Positions 16,159-28,283 are shown, numbered from the stretch's first letter. The stretch: 64,000 bases of DNA from Entomomonas moraniae (GCF_003991975.1 NZ_CP029822.1:1612001-1676000); one strand, 5' to 3'. The notes: generated by a model not told the origin, from the sequence alone. A program made the numbers and translations.

Positions 16159-18123
16159 TTACTGTCCGCTAGAAGGGTTATTTCCTGCTGGCGTAGAAGA
16201 CTCATTATCATCTGCACCTTTATCAGCTTCAGATACATCCTCATTTTTACCAGCCTCAGTAGATGATGGCTTAGAAGGTGTATTATCATCAATATCCCAA
16301 TCTTTTGGAGGACGCACTTCCCGTCCATTCATTATGTCATCAATTTGATCACTGTCTAACGTTTCATACTTAAGCAACGCTTCTGCCATTGTATCTAACT
16401 TGTCACGATTATCCACTAAAAGCTGTTTTGCGCGGTTATAACAAAAATCAATGATTTTTCTAATCTCTTCATCAACCGCCTTAGCAGTTTCAGCCGACAT
16501 TGCATTAGCAGCACTGTCACGATAGCCTGAGAATACTTCTTGCTCATCTTCACCATACATTAATGGCCCTAGCTTCTCAGACAGTCCCCACTTAGTCACC
16601 ATATTACGTGCTATTTGTGTAGCTCTCATAATATCGTTAGAGGCCCCTGTTGTAACCCCTTCAAAACCTAACGTTAACTCTTCTGCAATACGCCCACCAA
16701 ATAACGAGCTAAGCATACTTTCTAAAGAGCGTTTTGAATGGCTATATGTATCTTCCTCAGGTAAATACATGGTGACACCTAAAGCACGTCCACGAGGAAT
16801 GATTGAAACTTTATAGACTGGATCATGATCTGGCACTAAGCGACCTACAATAGTATGCCCTGATTCATGATATGCAGTATTACGACGTTCAGCCTCTGGC
16901 ATAACCATAGACTTACGCTCAGCTCCCATTAGAATTTTATCTTTAGCCAATTCAAATTCTTTCATACTGATTGTACGTTTATTGTTACGCGCAGCAAACA
17001 ATGCAGCTTCGTTAACTAAATTAGCCAAATCAGCACCAGAAAATCCTGGTGTACCTCTTGCTAAAACTGAAGGTTTAACATCTTGCTCAATAGGTGTTTT
17101 ACGCATATGAACTTTAAGAATTTGTTCACGACCACGGATATCAGGTAACCCTACGACCACTTGTCGGTCAAAACGACCTGGACGTAATAGCGCTTTATCT
17201 AGAACATCTGGACGGTTAGTAGCGGCAATAACAATGATGCCGTCATTCATTTGGAAACCATCCATCTCAACAAGCATTTGGTTCAATGTTTGCTCACGCT
17301 CATCATTACCCCCGCCCATACCCGAGCCACGATGACGACCCACCGCATCAATTTCATCAATAAAGATAATGCAAGGAGCATGTTTTTTCGCTTGTTCAAA
17401 CATATCACGCACACGACTTGCACCAACACCCACAAACATCTCTACGAAATCAGAACCTGAAATAGTAAAAAATGGAACTTTCGCTTCACCTGCAATGGCT
17501 TTAGCCAATAAGGTTTTACCTGTTCCTGGAGGACCTACCATTAACACACCACGGGGGATACGCCCGCCTAACCTTTGGAATTTACCAGGATCACGTAAAA
17601 ACTCAACCATTTCCTCTACTTCTTCTTTGGCCTCATCACAACCCGCCACATCGGCAAATGTTGTTTTCACTTGATCAGGAGATAACATTCTGGCTTTACT
17701 ACGCCCAAAGCTCATTGGGCCACCTTTACCACCAGAGCCACCTTGCATTTGGCGCATAAAGAACATAAACACAGCGATAATAATTAAAATAGGGAAACAG
17801 GCAATCAATAATTGAGTCCAAATACTTTGTTGCTCAGGTTGTTTACCAATGACAGTTACATTGTTATTTAATAAATCGCCCATCAAGCCATTGTCTTGAA
17901 TAAGTGGACGCACTGTCTTAAAGGTGCCACCATCTTTAGTTTTACCCGTAATCGTATAACCATCAACTGTTACACTTTGAACTTTGCCGTCTTTAACCTG
18001 TTGGATAAATTGAGAATAATTTAATGACTGGGCATCGCTGGTTAATGAAAAATTATTCATTATTGAAACAAACACAACAACGACAACTACCCATAATATT
18101 ATATTTTTAGTTGTATTATTCAA
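16159..18123 (-). CDS. ftsH: ATP-dependent zinc metalloprotease FtsH
   Basis: A membrane AAA+ protease that degrades misfolded membrane proteins and regulators such as LpxC. The 654-residue protein has membrane segments at about 7-25 and 101-123 flanking a periplasmic domain, Walker A GPPGTGKT at 197-204, Walker B FIDEIDA, and the zinc site HESGH at 419-423. A low-complexity acidic tail follows residue 610. It heads the ftsH-folP-glmM group. A Fur-like sequence at 18171-18189 lies about 50 bases upstream. Confidence 0.98.
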   Translation of the reverse strand: MNNTTKNIILWVVVVVVFVSIMNNFSLTSDAQSLNYSQFIQQVKDGKVQSVTVDGYTITGKTKDGGTFKTVRPLIQDNGLMGDLLNNNVTVIGKQPEQQSIWTQLLIACFPILIIIAVFMFFMRQMQGGSGGKGGPMSFGRSKARMLSPDQVKTTFADVAGCDEAKEEVEEMVEFLRDPGKFQRLGGRIPRGVLMVGPPGTGKTLLAKAIAGEAKVPFFTISGSDFVEMFVGVGASRVRDMFEQAKKHAPCIIFIDEIDAVGRHRGSGMGGGNDEREQTLNQMLVEMDGFQMNDGIIVIAATNRPDVLDKALLRPGRFDRQVVVGLPDIRGREQILKVHMRKTPIEQDVKPSVLARGTPGFSGADLANLVNEAALFAARNNKRTISMKEFELAKDKILMGAERKSMVMPEAERRNTAYHESGHTIVGRLVPDHDPVYKVSIIPRGRALGVTMYLPEEDTYSHSKRSLESMLSSLFGGRIAEELTLGFEGVTTGASNDIMRATQIARNMVTKWGLSEKLGPLMYGEDEQEVFSGYRDSAANAMSAETAKAVDEEIRKIIDFCYNRAKQLLVDNRDKLDTMAEALLKYETLDSDQIDDIMNGREVRPPKDWDIDDNTPSKPSSTEAGKNEDVSEADKGADDNESSTPAGNNPSSGQ

Positions 18124-18170
18124 TTAGCCACCCTTAACTTTATAACCGCTATAAATTTGTTAAAAACAAA

Positions 18171-18189
18171 CATGATGATAATCATTAAA
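18171..18189. promoter_or_regulatory. Possible Fur box upstream of ftsH
   Basis: This 19-base stretch matches the classic Fur consensus at 15 of 19 positions by my count and contains an 11-base palindrome (ATGAT-A-ATCAT). It lies in the 152-base gap between rlmE and ftsH. Iron control of ftsH would be unusual, so this stays tentative. Confidence 0.35.
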
Positions 18190-18275
18190 CCTTAGTGTTT
18201 TAGTCTACTATAAATAAATATCAATAACATTTTATTTATTTAAATAAATGTTTATAGATTTTACATAAAATAGAC

Positions 18276-18917
18276 TTAAAACTCACTCCCTTTAAACCCT
18301 TTTGCTAATAAATACTGCTCTCTTGATCGATCTCTTGATGAGTTAGGCTTACGTATTTGAACTTTATCAAACGATTGGCGCACCATCTGCAGATAGGCGT
18401 CAAACCCTTCACCTTGAAATATTTTAATCAAAAAACACCCTCCAGGTTTTAGTACTTTTAATGCCATATCTAATGCCAACTCACAGAGCAGCATTGCTTT
18501 TGTCTGATCAACAGAGCGCATACCTGACATATTTGGTGCCATATCAGAAATTACCAAGTCAACAGGCTGATGATTAATCGTTTCTAATAATGTTTCAAAT
18601 ACTTTATCGTCTGTAAAATCCCCTTGAATAAACGTCACATCCGCGATGCTATCCATAGATAAAATATCAGACGCAATTAAACGACCATGCTCTCCAATGA
18701 TGCGACTAACAACTTGTGACCAGCCTCCAGGTGCTGCTCCCAAGTCAATAACAGTCATCCCATTCTTTAATATGTGGTCTTTTTCTTGGATCTCAAGTAA
18801 TTTATAACTTGCTCTAGAACGATAGCCGTCCTTCTGAGCCTGTTTAACAAATGGATCATCAAAGTGCTCTTTAAGCCAACGTTGACTGCTTTTAGAACGC
18901 GCCACACTATACCTCAT
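18276..18917 (-). CDS. rlmE: 23S rRNA 2'-O-ribose U2552 methyltransferase RlmE
   Basis: Formerly FtsJ, it methylates U2552 of 23S rRNA late in large-subunit assembly. The 213-residue protein has the substrate-binding N-terminus ([21 protein letters not shown]), SAM motif [12 protein letters not shown] and the K-D-K-E catalytic residues spread across the Rossmann fold (for example D in LVISDMAPN and K in [10 protein letters not shown]). It is divergent from yhbY across 50 bases, an arrangement also found in Pseudomonas and enterics. Confidence 0.97.
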   Translation of the reverse strand: MRYSVARSKSSQRWLKEHFDDPFVKQAQKDGYRSRASYKLLEIQEKDHILKNGMTVIDLGAAPGGWSQVVSRIIGEHGRLIASDILSMDSIADVTFIQGDFTDDKVFETLLETINHQPVDLVISDMAPNMSGMRSVDQTKAMLLCELALDMALKVLKPGGCFLIKIFQGEGFDAYLQMVRQSFDKVQIRKPNSSRDRSREQYLLAKGFKGSEF

Positions 18918-18967
18918 TTAGAAAAAGTCAGGTAAACTATACCACTTTTTAGTGGAGAACCTTTATC

Positions 18968-19285
18968 ATGTCTGTAAACCAACAGCAGAAAAAAAACTTT
19001 CAAGTCATTGGCCATCATTTAAAACCTATTGTTATTATAGCTAAAAATGGACTCTCTGATGGAGTTATTTCTGAATTAGAACGTGCATTAACTGACCATG
19101 AATTGATTAAAATAAAACTTGCAGTAACAACACCAGAAGATCGCAAACTACTTTCGGAAGAAATTATTAAACTAACAGGCTGCGAAATCATCCAAAACAT
19201 CGGTAAAACAGCTTTAATCTATAAAAAAGCCGCTAAACCGAACCGTAAACTTTCTAATATTTTACGCCATCAAGAAATACTGTAA
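18968..19285 (+). CDS. yhbY: RNA-binding protein YhbY (CRM domain)
   Basis: A 105-residue protein made of one CRM domain, associated with the precursor 50S subunit. Conserved features: the start QQKKNFQVIGHHLKPIVII, KNGLSDGVISELERALTDHELIKIKL and the end GKTALIYKKA. GGAG lies ten bases before the ATG. It is followed by a bidirectional terminator shared with the fimV-like gene. Confidence 0.95.
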   Translation: MSVNQQQKKNFQVIGHHLKPIVIIAKNGLSDGVISELERALTDHELIKIKLAVTTPEDRKLLSEEIIKLTGCEIIQNIGKTALIYKKAAKPNRKLSNILRHQEIL

Positions 19286-19325
19286 TAGTAGATCAAGGTC
19301 TTCACTTTATAAGATTTTAAGCAAT

Positions 19326-19360
19326 AAAAAAGGCAATCTTATTAGATTGCCCTTTCTATT
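19326..19360. terminator. Bidirectional terminator between yhbY and the fimV-like gene
   Basis: An 8-bp stem (19332-19339 with 19344-19351) with a TATT loop has an A run on its left and a T-rich stretch on its right, so it can end transcripts from either side. Confidence 0.8.
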
Positions 19361-19370
19361 TCTATTTATT

Positions 19371-20711
19371 TTACTGTTGAGTTTGATTCTTTGATGGTTC
19401 GGAAGATTGCTCTGTCGTTTTCTCAGTTGTATTCCCTTTAGCAGCCTCTTGACTCTCAGGATTATTATTGTCAACAGTAGCGCTTTCATTAGCAACAGTG
19501 CTTTGACTAGCAGGAACATCCTGGTCATCGTTAGCTTGTTTAACATGCTCCTCTTGATCAACTGACTCATTATCCTGACTTGGTGTACTGCTTTGTTGCT
19601 GGCTTCCTATATTAGCTTGCAAAGAGGCTAACTGATCATCTTTAAGCTCAATTAACTTCTTCATATCAGCTAAACGAGATTGTAAATCTAACATACGACT
19701 ACGCAATTCATTATTTTTACTGTGTGTAGCGTCTATCTCTTCAGCCGCTTGAGCAATTTTATCCTTTAAGCTAATGGATGATGAACCTTCTGATGCTTGC
19801 TGATTAGCTCCTTTACCATCATCTTCTAAAACACCTGCTAATTTTAACTGATCCTTTACAACATCATTATTATTTGATGTTTGAGTAGGGTTTTCAGCTA
19901 ATACTTGTCTTGGTGCCACGGTAGTAGAGGCTTTTCCTGTTACATTGGCGAGAACTTGAGACTCTGCTTCTGCACGCGATGTTTTACGCATTTGTTCACT
20001 TGAAGGAATACGCAAAACAGCCCCTTCTTTTAAAAGGCTCATTTTACCATCTAAAAAAGCATCAGGGTTTGCCTCATAAATTGCTAACATTGCTTGTTGA
20101 ACCGATACTCCACTACGTGAACGCTCAGCTAAAAGCCATAAGCTAGAACCGCGAAAAGCCTTTACCGTCTTCCCCTGAGCATTGCCAGAAGAAGCAACTT
20201 TTTTTGGCTCTCTATTTACAGTTGCTTGTGGTGCAACACTTTTAGCAGGTTTAGTAGGAGCTATTGCTGTTTTTACTGTTTTTTTTACAGAAACTGCCGT
20301 AGGTGGCGTATAAGCTGGCGGATCAATTAGCAATGTATATTCACGTAATGTTTGACCAGAAGCCCATGAAACGCTTAATAAGAAGTCTAAGTAAGGTTCT
20401 TTAATTGGTTGCTTAGAGGTAACCTTAATAATACCTTTTCCATTCTCTTTAATAATAGGAGTAAAAACAAGATCAGACAATACATAAGGTCTCTCAATGC
20501 CTGCTTTTTGAAACTCTTCAACAGAAGCTATTTTAACAACAAGCTCTTTATTTGTAATATTATGAGCATCATAAACAGCTATTTCCGCATTGAGGGGTTG
20601 GTTCAATGAAGACTTCCAAGTCACCTCACCTAAACCTAAAGCAAATACATTTCCTACTGATGATAATGTTACTGCTAAACCAATTGCTGCCAATTTATGA
20701 AATCGCGCCAT
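19371..20711 (-). CDS. fimV: FimV-like protein, short form
   Basis: The first 135 residues are the FimV N-terminal domain: a signal peptide (to about A24), then LGLGEVTWKSSLNQPLNAEIAV and FLLSVSWASGQTLREYTLLIDPP. A LysM-like peptidoglycan-binding segment follows (near residues 180-245, SSLWLLAERSRSGVSVQQAM), then a coiled coil (about 315-370) and a Gln/Glu/Ser-rich tail. At 446 residues it is about half the length of Pseudomonas aeruginosa FimV and lacks the transmembrane segment and the C-terminal TPR/FimV_C domain that act in type IV pili and polar organisation. A terminator directly follows, so the short end looks genuine. Confidence 0.88.
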   Translation of the reverse strand: MARFHKLAAIGLAVTLSSVGNVFALGLGEVTWKSSLNQPLNAEIAVYDAHNITNKELVVKIASVEEFQKAGIERPYVLSDLVFTPIIKENGKGIIKVTSKQPIKEPYLDFLLSVSWASGQTLREYTLLIDPPAYTPPTAVSVKKTVKTAIAPTKPAKSVAPQATVNREPKKVASSGNAQGKTVKAFRGSSLWLLAERSRSGVSVQQAMLAIYEANPDAFLDGKMSLLKEGAVLRIPSSEQMRKTSRAEAESQVLANVTGKASTTVAPRQVLAENPTQTSNNNDVVKDQLKLAGVLEDDGKGANQQASEGSSSISLKDKIAQAAEEIDATHSKNNELRSRMLDLQSRLADMKKLIELKDDQLASLQANIGSQQQSSTPSQDNESVDQEEHVKQANDDQDVPASQSTVANESATVDNNNPESQEAAKGNTTEKTTEQSSEPSKNQTQQ

Positions 20712-20979
20712 GATAAATCCCTAAGACTCTATTAGAATAGAATAATTCTATCCAACTAAACTTTTATAACACCAAAACAGAAAAATTATCTTATATATAA
20801 AGGTGATGCCTATTAATGAATACTTCGTAATTTAGAACACAGGATATCAAAAACAACAGGCAAAACCATACTTCTATTACTATATTGTTACAGTTTATAT
20901 TATAAGGGGCTATTTATTCAACCAATATCATATAAATCGCTATAATTTTCTAACAGTTAAGTATTTTTTCTGACATATT

Positions 20980-23586
20980 TTACTTTTTACTTGATGCTTT
21001 ATCTGTCACAACCCATTTATTACCGTCATAAAAAGCTTTCCAACCCGTTGGTTTTCCATTCACCTCCGTTTGGACATACTGTTCCTTAGTTTTACGACTA
21101 AAACGAATAATAGTCAAATTACCATCAGTATCTTTAACGGGTGCTTCACACAAATAATGATATTTGGGATCAATTTCTGTTTTATGTGGTATTAACTCTT
21201 TAACAAGTGGCGCCCTAGTTTCACGCTTTTTAGGAAATTGACTTGCCGCAAGAAATAATCCCGAAGCACCATCACGCAATACATAAGTATCATCAACCTT
21301 TTCACATTTCAACTCAGGCATAGGAACAGGATCAATCTTAGGGGGCGCAGGTTGGCCATTCTTTAATAATTTACGAGTATTTTTACAACTTTCATTTGTA
21401 CAGGCAAAGAACTTACCAAAACGTCCCGTTTTTAGCTGCATCTCACTGCCACAACGATCACACTCTAAAAGAGGGCCGTCATAACCTTTGATCTTAAAGT
21501 TACCTTCTTCCAGCTGATAACCGTCACAATCTGGATTATTACCACAGATATGTAACTTGTGATGCTCATCCATCAGATAAGCATCCATAGCAGTAGAGCA
21601 TTTAGGACAACGCAATTTGTTATGTAAAACCCGTGCTTCTGACTCCCCTTCATCGTCTTGTGCTATTTCATCGCCAGAAATCAGGTTCACAGTGGCTTTA
21701 CAACGTTCTTTGGGTGATAAATTATAACCAGAACACCCTAAAAATACCCCTGTTGAGGCAGTACGAATCATCATATCACGCCCACACTCTTTACATTTAA
21801 TCAAGGGGGTCAACGTTGGGGTATTAGAACGCATACCACCATCATCTTGCTCTGCCTTTTCTAATCTTAAACTAAAACCTTTATAAAAATTATCTAATAG
21901 TTTCTTCCATACCAAATCACCTTCGGCAATTTGATCCAGACTCTCTTCCATATTGGCCGTAAAGTTATAATCCATTAAATCGGAAAAACTTTCACTTAAG
22001 CGCTCAGTCACAATATCGCCCATTTTTTCTGCATAAAAACGACGATTCTGTAGTTTTACATAGCCACGATCTTGAATAGTGGAAATAATAGATGCATAGG
22101 TTGAAGGACGACCAATACCCCGCCTCTCTAATTCTTTAACCAGTGTTGCTTCAGAATAACGAGGTGAAGGCTTCGTAAAATGTTGTGAAGGAGTCAACTT
22201 AATTAATGTTAATATCTCTCCTTCATTAACAGAGGGCAACACTTGGTCTTCAGCATTTTTAGTGATAGCGCCCAACACTTTGGTGTAACCATCAAACTTC
22301 AAGATACGTCCTTTAGCTTTTAGCTCAAATTCATTTGCTTGCACTGTCAATGTCGTTGATAGGTATTCCGCGGGAGGCATTTGACAAGCCACAAATTGAC
22401 ACCAAATCAGCTCATATAAACGCTCTGCATCACGCTCCATATTACTAAGTTGAGTTGACTTTAAGTGTACATCAGAAGGACGAATCGCTTCATGCGCTTC
22501 TTGCGCATTTTCTTTACTGCTATAAACAAGTGGTTTAGCAGGTAAGTACTTTTTACCATATTTCGTTTCTATGTATTCACGTACCATATTCACAGCATCT
22601 TGAGATAGATTAGTTGAATCAGTACGCATATAAGTGATATAACCCGCTTCATACAAGCGCTGCGCCATCATCATCGTTTTCTTCACAGAAAAACCTAAAC
22701 GTGTACTTGCAGCTTGTTGTAGAGTCGAAGTAATAAAAGGAGCCGAAGGTTTACTACTAGTAGGTTTATCTTCACGCTTAACAACTTTGTAAGAAGCTTT
22801 ATTTAATACCGCTAATGCTTGATCTGTCTGAGCTTTATTAATCGGGCGAAAAGCTTCTCCCTTATATTTAACCACATCCAAACCAATCGCTTCTTTTTTG
22901 GCGTTCATAGTATCAGCAGCCACTTGCCAAAACTCTTCAGGAACAAATGCACGTATTTCCTGCTCACGCTCAACAATTAATTTTACAGCGACAGATTGCA
23001 CACGTCCGGCAGAAAGCCCTCTAGCAATTTTTTTCCATAATAAAGGAGAAACCATGAAACCAACAACACGATCTAAAAAACGACGAGCTTGCTGTGCATT
23101 AACACGATTAATATCTAGTTCACCAGGCTCAGAGAAGGCCCCCTTAATAGCCTTTTGTGTAATCTCATTAAATACAACCCGCTTATAGCGTGTTTCGTCA
23201 CCACCAATCGCTTCGCGCAAATGCCAAGCGATAGCTTCCCCCTCTCTATCCAAGTCGGTTGCGAGATAGATGGTATCGGCTTCTTTAGCTAATTTCTTTA
23301 ATTCGTCAACAACTTTCTCTTTACCAGGAAGTATTTCATAATGGGCTTTCCAGCCATGTTCTGGGTCAACCCCCATACGGTTAAATAACTGTTGCTTTGC
23401 ACGCTCTTTGGAGGTTAGACTCGTATCAGCTTTCTTTCCTTTACTCGCAGACGTGGTTTTAGCAGCCCCCGTAGGCAAATCACGAATATGCCCAACACTT
23501 GACTTAACAATGTATTGATTACCTAAATATTTGTTAATTGTCTTGGCTTTAGCTGGAGACTCAACAATGACCAGTGACTTACCCAT
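20980..23586 (-). CDS. topA: DNA topoisomerase I
   Basis: A type IA topoisomerase that relaxes negative supercoils. The 868-residue protein has the TOPRIM domain ([18 protein letters not shown] and [16 protein letters not shown]), the active-site tyrosine in [13 protein letters not shown], the GIGRPSTYA motif and several C-terminal zinc-ribbon units with CxxC pairs ([24 protein letters not shown]). The length equals Pseudomonas TopA. It is a single gene flanked by spacers of 268 and 111 bases that show no clear signals. Confidence 0.98.
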   Translation of the reverse strand: MGKSLVIVESPAKAKTINKYLGNQYIVKSSVGHIRDLPTGAAKTTSASKGKKADTSLTSKERAKQQLFNRMGVDPEHGWKAHYEILPGKEKVVDELKKLAKEADTIYLATDLDREGEAIAWHLREAIGGDETRYKRVVFNEITQKAIKGAFSEPGELDINRVNAQQARRFLDRVVGFMVSPLLWKKIARGLSAGRVQSVAVKLIVEREQEIRAFVPEEFWQVAADTMNAKKEAIGLDVVKYKGEAFRPINKAQTDQALAVLNKASYKVVKREDKPTSSKPSAPFITSTLQQAASTRLGFSVKKTMMMAQRLYEAGYITYMRTDSTNLSQDAVNMVREYIETKYGKKYLPAKPLVYSSKENAQEAHEAIRPSDVHLKSTQLSNMERDAERLYELIWCQFVACQMPPAEYLSTTLTVQANEFELKAKGRILKFDGYTKVLGAITKNAEDQVLPSVNEGEILTLIKLTPSQHFTKPSPRYSEATLVKELERRGIGRPSTYASIISTIQDRGYVKLQNRRFYAEKMGDIVTERLSESFSDLMDYNFTANMEESLDQIAEGDLVWKKLLDNFYKGFSLRLEKAEQDDGGMRSNTPTLTPLIKCKECGRDMMIRTASTGVFLGCSGYNLSPKERCKATVNLISGDEIAQDDEGESEARVLHNKLRCPKCSTAMDAYLMDEHHKLHICGNNPDCDGYQLEEGNFKIKGYDGPLLECDRCGSEMQLKTGRFGKFFACTNESCKNTRKLLKNGQPAPPKIDPVPMPELKCEKVDDTYVLRDGASGLFLAASQFPKKRETRAPLVKELIPHKTEIDPKYHYLCEAPVKDTDGNLTIIRFSRKTKEQYVQTEVNGKPTGWKAFYDGNKWVVTDKASSKK

Positions 23587-23697
23587 ATAAACAGTATTTC
23601 CTTAATAAAAAGAATTTAAAAAAATAACGACTATTGTCTTCTATTTATAGTGTTATCATATTTTTTAATCAAGAGTAAATAGATTTTTAACATTTAT

Positions 23698-24147
23698 TCA
23701 TAAGTTGTTTGTGGCAACTCGTTTGTTAAATTTCGGTAATTTAAACCCTATAATAGCTCTTAACAAAAGGGCTGTAGCAATGACTAGGGGATAATACCAT
23801 GCATTATTATTTAACTGTAATAGACTGTTATCAAAAGGATGCATAAAATAAAAATGGTAATAGATAAAACACCCAACAATATAGCCTAAAAAAATAGAAA
23901 AGGGATAACGCCACAAAGGGTATTGAAGTAACAGGATAAAACCAAGTAGCGATAACGTGAACAAAGCTAATCCAATTCCCACACCTATTGAAAGAACAGG
24001 ATAACTAGAAAAGATATTCAGCAAATCGGCGACTTGGTCAATCGTTAATAAATGGAATGAGTAAAAAAACTCAATGCTTAATACAAACGCACCGATTGCT
24101 ATAAATAATAAGATCAGACGTAAAATAAAACGACCCCATTTAATCAC
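23698..24147 (-). CDS. Small integral membrane protein, unknown
   Basis: A 149-residue hydrophobic protein with four likely membrane segments (about 8-27, 50-73, 78-98 and 117-133). No domain or catalytic motif is recognised. The N-terminus (MIKWGRFILRLILLF) has positive charges before the first segment, giving a cytoplasmic start. It follows dsbC by 43 bases on the same strand and could be in the same transcript. Confidence 0.6.
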   Translation of the reverse strand: MIKWGRFILRLILLFIAIGAFVLSIEFFYSFHLLTIDQVADLLNIFSSYPVLSIGVGIGLALFTLSLLGFILLLQYPLWRYPFSIFLGYIVGCFIYYHFYFMHPFDNSLLQLNNNAWYYPLVIATALLLRAIIGFKLPKFNKRVATNNL

Positions 24148-24190
24148 AACTCACTCCATCATCCAATCCATGCCTAACAACATAAAAGGG

Positions 24191-24940
24191 CTACTTAGAA
24201 TTACTACTAGCGGCCTCTAAGGCTGAACTAATAAGCTGATCGGCGGCTTGATAACCAGGAATAATCTGACCATTTTCTAAGATAATAGCAGGCGTTCCCC
24301 TAATGCCAATTTTTTGTCCTAACACATACTGCTCAACAACAGGACTTTCACATTTCTTTGTGCTTTTAACTGGTATTTCTTGCATCAACTGATTCATTGC
24401 TTCTTGTTTATTATCAGCACACCACACTTTTTGTAACTCATCAAATCCTCGGGAAGCAAAGCCTTCACGTGGGAACGCTAAATAACGAACCTCAATACCC
24501 TTTGCATTTAACATGGGCACTTCTTGGTGTAAACGGTGGCAATATGGGCATGTAGTATCAGTAAAAATAGTGATGTGCGTCTTAGGTTGATTATCTTTTG
24601 CCTTAAAAATAACCATTTTTGACTTATCCATATTATTAATTAGATTAGCAACAAACTTTTCCTCTGTTTGCAACGTTAAGTTTTTAGGTTCTTTTCCTGA
24701 TAAATCAAATAAATATCCTTGAAGAAGATATTTACCATCTTCGGACATATAAAAAACTTTACCACTATCAACTTGAATTTGATAAAAGTCATTAATTGGA
24801 CTTTTAGATACTTCTTTAACCACAACATCAGGGACTACTTTTTGAAATTGTGCTTTTACTGTTTGCTCTGATGCAAATACCATATTAGTAGTAACAGTTA
24901 AACCCAACGCCAAACCTACTAACATTTTTTTTAAAGACAT
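24191..24940 (-). CDS. dsbC: Periplasmic disulfide isomerase DsbC
   Basis: A 249-residue thiol-disulfide isomerase that corrects wrong disulfides in the periplasm. It has a signal peptide cleaved after about A23, the N-terminal dimerisation domain, the thioredoxin active site TTCPYCHRLHQE (CPYC) and the cis-proline loop IRGTPAIIL. The reducing partner DsbD is not in the window. The upstream spacer of 257 bases is AT-rich without a clear promoter. Confidence 0.95.
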   Translation of the reverse strand: MSLKKMLVGLALGLTVTTNMVFASEQTVKAQFQKVVPDVVVKEVSKSPINDFYQIQVDSGKVFYMSEDGKYLLQGYLFDLSGKEPKNLTLQTEEKFVANLINNMDKSKMVIFKAKDNQPKTHITIFTDTTCPYCHRLHQEVPMLNAKGIEVRYLAFPREGFASRGFDELQKVWCADNKQEAMNQLMQEIPVKSTKKCESPVVEQYVLGQKIGIRGTPAIILENGQIIPGYQAADQLISSALEAASSNSK

Positions 24941-25197
24941 TAATCATTCCTCATCATTATAATTTTTAGCTTATTCATACAAAATACTTTAAAACAGCGA
25001 AAGCTATAAAGTATTTCACATTACATCAAAATCAGCTAGCCTGTTTCATATATTTTATACTTTTACATAAAATAGCAAAATAATTAATAAACTTTATGTG
25101 ACAAAACATTGAAACTTTATAATTATCTATCATAAGTAGTAAAAACAATATATTATTCAAGCATTGAACGACACCTTTTGAAGATAAAATTTAGCCT

Positions 25198-27039
25198 ATG
25201 AATATCGATTTAATCATCGTTCTCAGCTTATTAGTCGTAGCTATTATCGCTTTTATTATCAATAAGCCACGTATGGATTTCGTAGCGCTTTCTGTTATTG
25301 TCGCCTTCCCCCTTACAGGAATTTTAACAGTTAATGAAACACTCATAGGCTTTAGCGACAGCAGTGTTATTTTAATTGCCGCATTCTTTGTTATTGGTGA
25401 TAGCCTTGTTCGCACAGGTATTGCTTACAGCGTTGGGGAATGGCTTATTAAACAAGCTAAAAACAACGAAACACGCCTTATCATCTTACTCATGGGATCT
25501 GTTGCTTTACTTGGTTCAATCATGAGCTCAACAGGTATTGTTGCCATATTCATTCCTATTGTTCTAAATATTGCCAGACACATGAATGCAGACCCTAAAC
25601 GTCTCATGATGCCACTTAGCTTTGCTGCCCTTATCAGCGGAATGCTCACATTGGTCGCCACAGCTCCCAACCTTGTTGTCAGCAGCTCTTTAAAAGAGGC
25701 GGGGTTTACCCCCTTTAGTTTCTTTTCATTTACACCCATTGGCTTAGTGATTTTAGTCATGGGTATTGTCTATATGCTATTTGCGCGCCGCCTACTTGCT
25801 TCCCCCGCTGATAACGATATCGCATCACATCAAAATAAACGACATTTGGTTGATTTAATTAAAGATTATAACTTATCTGGCCGAAACCGACGGTTACGAG
25901 TTAATTCGGGCTCCCTTATGATTGGCAAGACCATAGCAGAACTACAACTAAGAGCCCGTTTTGGTGCAAATATTATTGGCATAGAAAGAGAAAAGCGTAT
26001 CACTTACAAAGTTCTTGATGCGTCTTCACATCTTGAAATAAAAGTGGGTGACATTTTATTGTGCGATTTTTTCTACAAAGAAACGGTTGACGATTTTTGT
26101 AATACATTTCAACTGACAAAACTCGCTTTTAAAGGTGATTACTTCACTGATCAATCACACTCAATCGGTATGGCTGAGGTTTCACTCCCTCCTGAGTCAA
26201 AGCTAATAGGTAAAAATATCTTAGAAATAGGTTTTCGTTCTACCTATCGATTGAATGTGGTTGGATTACGGCGTAATGGTGAGTCATTAGAAAATGACAT
26301 CATAGATGAAAATCTCAAGCTAGGTGACACTTTATTAGTCATCGGAACATGGAAAGCCATTAAACAACTACAAACACTCAATCAAGATTTCTTGGTTTTA
26401 AGCCTGCCCGCAGAAATTGATCAAGTAGCCCCTGCACTTAGCCGTGCACCTTATGCGCTTATAACACTGGCTATCACCGTTGGATTAATGATCAGTGGTA
26501 TTTTCCCCAACGTGATCACTGCCTTGCTAGGCTGCTTACTAATGGGAGCATTTCGTTGTATTGACATGGACAGTGCTTACAAATCTATCCATTGGCAAAG
26601 TTTAATCTTAATTATTGGTATGTTTCCCTTTGCGGCAGCATTACAAAAAACGGGGGGAGTTAATCTAGCTGTATCTGGATTACTCTCTGTCGTGGGGGAC
26701 TCTAGCCCGCATCTACTCATTGCTGCTTTATTTATTTTAACAGCCTCTATTGGCCTATTTATCTCTAACACGGCAACAGCTATTCTATTAGCCCCGATAG
26801 CCATTCAAGCGGCTGAACAAGTAGGTGTCTCACCCTATCCATTTGCCATGACAATCGCTCTTGCGGCCTCTGCCGCATTTATGACCCCCGTATCATCCCC
26901 TGTCAACACACTAGTTGTAGGGCCTGGGCGCTATAAATTTATCGACTTTATAAAATTAGGAGTACCCTTTACCTTGATAGTTATGGTAATTTGTATCCTC
27001 TTTGTACCTATATTATTTCCTCTACACCCTATACCATAA
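25198..27039 (+). CDS. SLC13/DASS-type anion permease with two TrkA-C domains
   Basis: A 613-residue transporter. The first 200 and last 200 residues are membrane segments of the citrate/dicarboxylate-sodium symporter fold, including [14 protein letters not shown] and the [16 protein letters not shown] hairpin, repeated near the end as [18 protein letters not shown]. Between them (about 210-405) lie two RCK_C (TrkA-C) domains, which bind ligands and regulate such permeases. The substrate (dicarboxylate, sulfate or other anion) cannot be set from sequence. The start has only weak GAAG upstream. It ends 13 bases before yejK. Confidence 0.88.
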   Translation: MNIDLIIVLSLLVVAIIAFIINKPRMDFVALSVIVAFPLTGILTVNETLIGFSDSSVILIAAFFVIGDSLVRTGIAYSVGEWLIKQAKNNETRLIILLMGSVALLGSIMSSTGIVAIFIPIVLNIARHMNADPKRLMMPLSFAALISGMLTLVATAPNLVVSSSLKEAGFTPFSFFSFTPIGLVILVMGIVYMLFARRLLASPADNDIASHQNKRHLVDLIKDYNLSGRNRRLRVNSGSLMIGKTIAELQLRARFGANIIGIEREKRITYKVLDASSHLEIKVGDILLCDFFYKETVDDFCNTFQLTKLAFKGDYFTDQSHSIGMAEVSLPPESKLIGKNILEIGFRSTYRLNVVGLRRNGESLENDIIDENLKLGDTLLVIGTWKAIKQLQTLNQDFLVLSLPAEIDQVAPALSRAPYALITLAITVGLMISGIFPNVITALLGCLLMGAFRCIDMDSAYKSIHWQSLILIIGMFPFAAALQKTGGVNLAVSGLLSVVGDSSPHLLIAALFILTASIGLFISNTATAILLAPIAIQAAEQVGVSPYPFAMTIALAASAAFMTPVSSPVNTLVVGPGRYKFIDFIKLGVPFTLIVMVICILFVPILFPLHPIP

Positions 27040-27052
27040 AAATGAGAGAAAC

Positions 27053-28060
27053 ATGCCTATCCATCATAGCATTGTCCATTTAATTGATAAAAAACCTGAC
27101 GGAACACCATCAGTACTCCATCTCAGTGAACATGAGTTATCTCTATCTCAAGCAATGGAAAACTTATTAACCGATTTAAATGAGAGCTACAATGCCAAGC
27201 CAAATAAAGCATGGGGCTACTTTCATGAAGAATCTGGCGCTTATCCCTTTAGCGGTTGGTTAACTCAATACTTAGAGAAACAACAAGATTTTATTAGTTT
27301 TAGTAAACAAGCTTCAGAACACTTACAAAAATTGATGGAAGAGTCTAATCTATCCATGGGTGGCTATGTACTTATTGCACACTATCAACAAGGAATGACA
27401 GACTACCTTACTATTACCCTCCTCCATCATACCAAAGGGGTAACCGTAACTGATAGTCTGGAAATAACTGAAGCTAAGCACCTTGATTTAGCTCAGCTGC
27501 ATTTAGCCGCACGTATAAACCTTTCCGAGTGGCAAAATAACAAACAGTCAAAACAATATATTTCATTTATTCGTGGCAAAAATGGTAAAAAAGTATCTGA
27601 TTACTTTAGGGACTTTATCGGATGCCAAGAAGGCGTTGATGCCCCCAGTGAGACACGTACATTATTGAAAGCTTTCAGCGATTATGTAGAAGATGAAGAT
27701 TATTCCGAAGATCAAACCAAACAAAAAACAGACACTCTCGTCAGTTATGCTAGTTCACAAGCTCGATTAGGTGAAGCGATTTCACTGGATGAATTATCCG
27801 AACTTATGAATGAAGAAACACCCCGTGCTTTTTATGACTACATTCGTAATAAAGACTATGGGTTATCGCCTGTTATTCCTCCTGATAAACGTACACTGAA
27901 TCAGTTTAAGCGATTCACTGGCCGTGCCGAAGGTTTATCTATAAGTTTCGAGGCACATCTATTAGGCTCGCGTATTGAGTACGATGAAAGCAGTGATACA
28001 TTGATTATTCATCAAGTCCCTACGAAGCTAAAAGATCAATTAAAACGCAATAATAAGTGA
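27053..28060 (+). CDS. yejK: Nucleoid-associated protein YejK (NdpA)
   Basis: A 335-residue protein found on spermidine nucleoids in E. coli; its biochemical role is not settled. It starts [17 protein letters not shown] and has the NA37 pattern through [20 protein letters not shown] to the end. The ATG at 27053 fits the family start; the frame stays open for 17 codons upstream inside the transporter gene. It is probably cotranscribed with the permease, and the nearby HU gene makes a loose cluster of nucleoid proteins. Confidence 0.93.
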   Translation: MPIHHSIVHLIDKKPDGTPSVLHLSEHELSLSQAMENLLTDLNESYNAKPNKAWGYFHEESGAYPFSGWLTQYLEKQQDFISFSKQASEHLQKLMEESNLSMGGYVLIAHYQQGMTDYLTITLLHHTKGVTVTDSLEITEAKHLDLAQLHLAARINLSEWQNNKQSKQYISFIRGKNGKKVSDYFRDFIGCQEGVDAPSETRTLLKAFSDYVEDEDYSEDQTKQKTDTLVSYASSQARLGEAISLDELSELMNEETPRAFYDYIRNKDYGLSPVIPPDKRTLNQFKRFTGRAEGLSISFEAHLLGSRIEYDESSDTLIIHQVPTKLKDQLKRNNK

Positions 28061-28283
28061 TTATATTCAAACTTATTCCCAGTATAAAAATAAGGGAATG
28101 CCTTAATTGACTACAACAGTTAGAGAGGATATTAATAGAGAGTTCTTTTATTCTAACCAATATCATTTAAGTATCTATAGTGCAAAACTAATAGAATAGA
28201 TAGGTAAAAATATTATCAATACGATAGAATAATCGATAATTTAGGAGTTATTTCGGTAATTACTTTAAAATAATAAATAGCTA

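Noticed and set aside
24941-25197. CRP-like half site (TGTGACAAAACATTG) ahead of the permease
   Set aside because: Only one half of the palindrome matches, so no site is claimed.
13679-28260. A 13-base repeat (TTATTTCGGTAAT) at 13679-13691 and 28248-28260
   Set aside because: In 64 kb of AT-rich DNA dozens of 13-base matches are expected by chance, and the flanks do not match.
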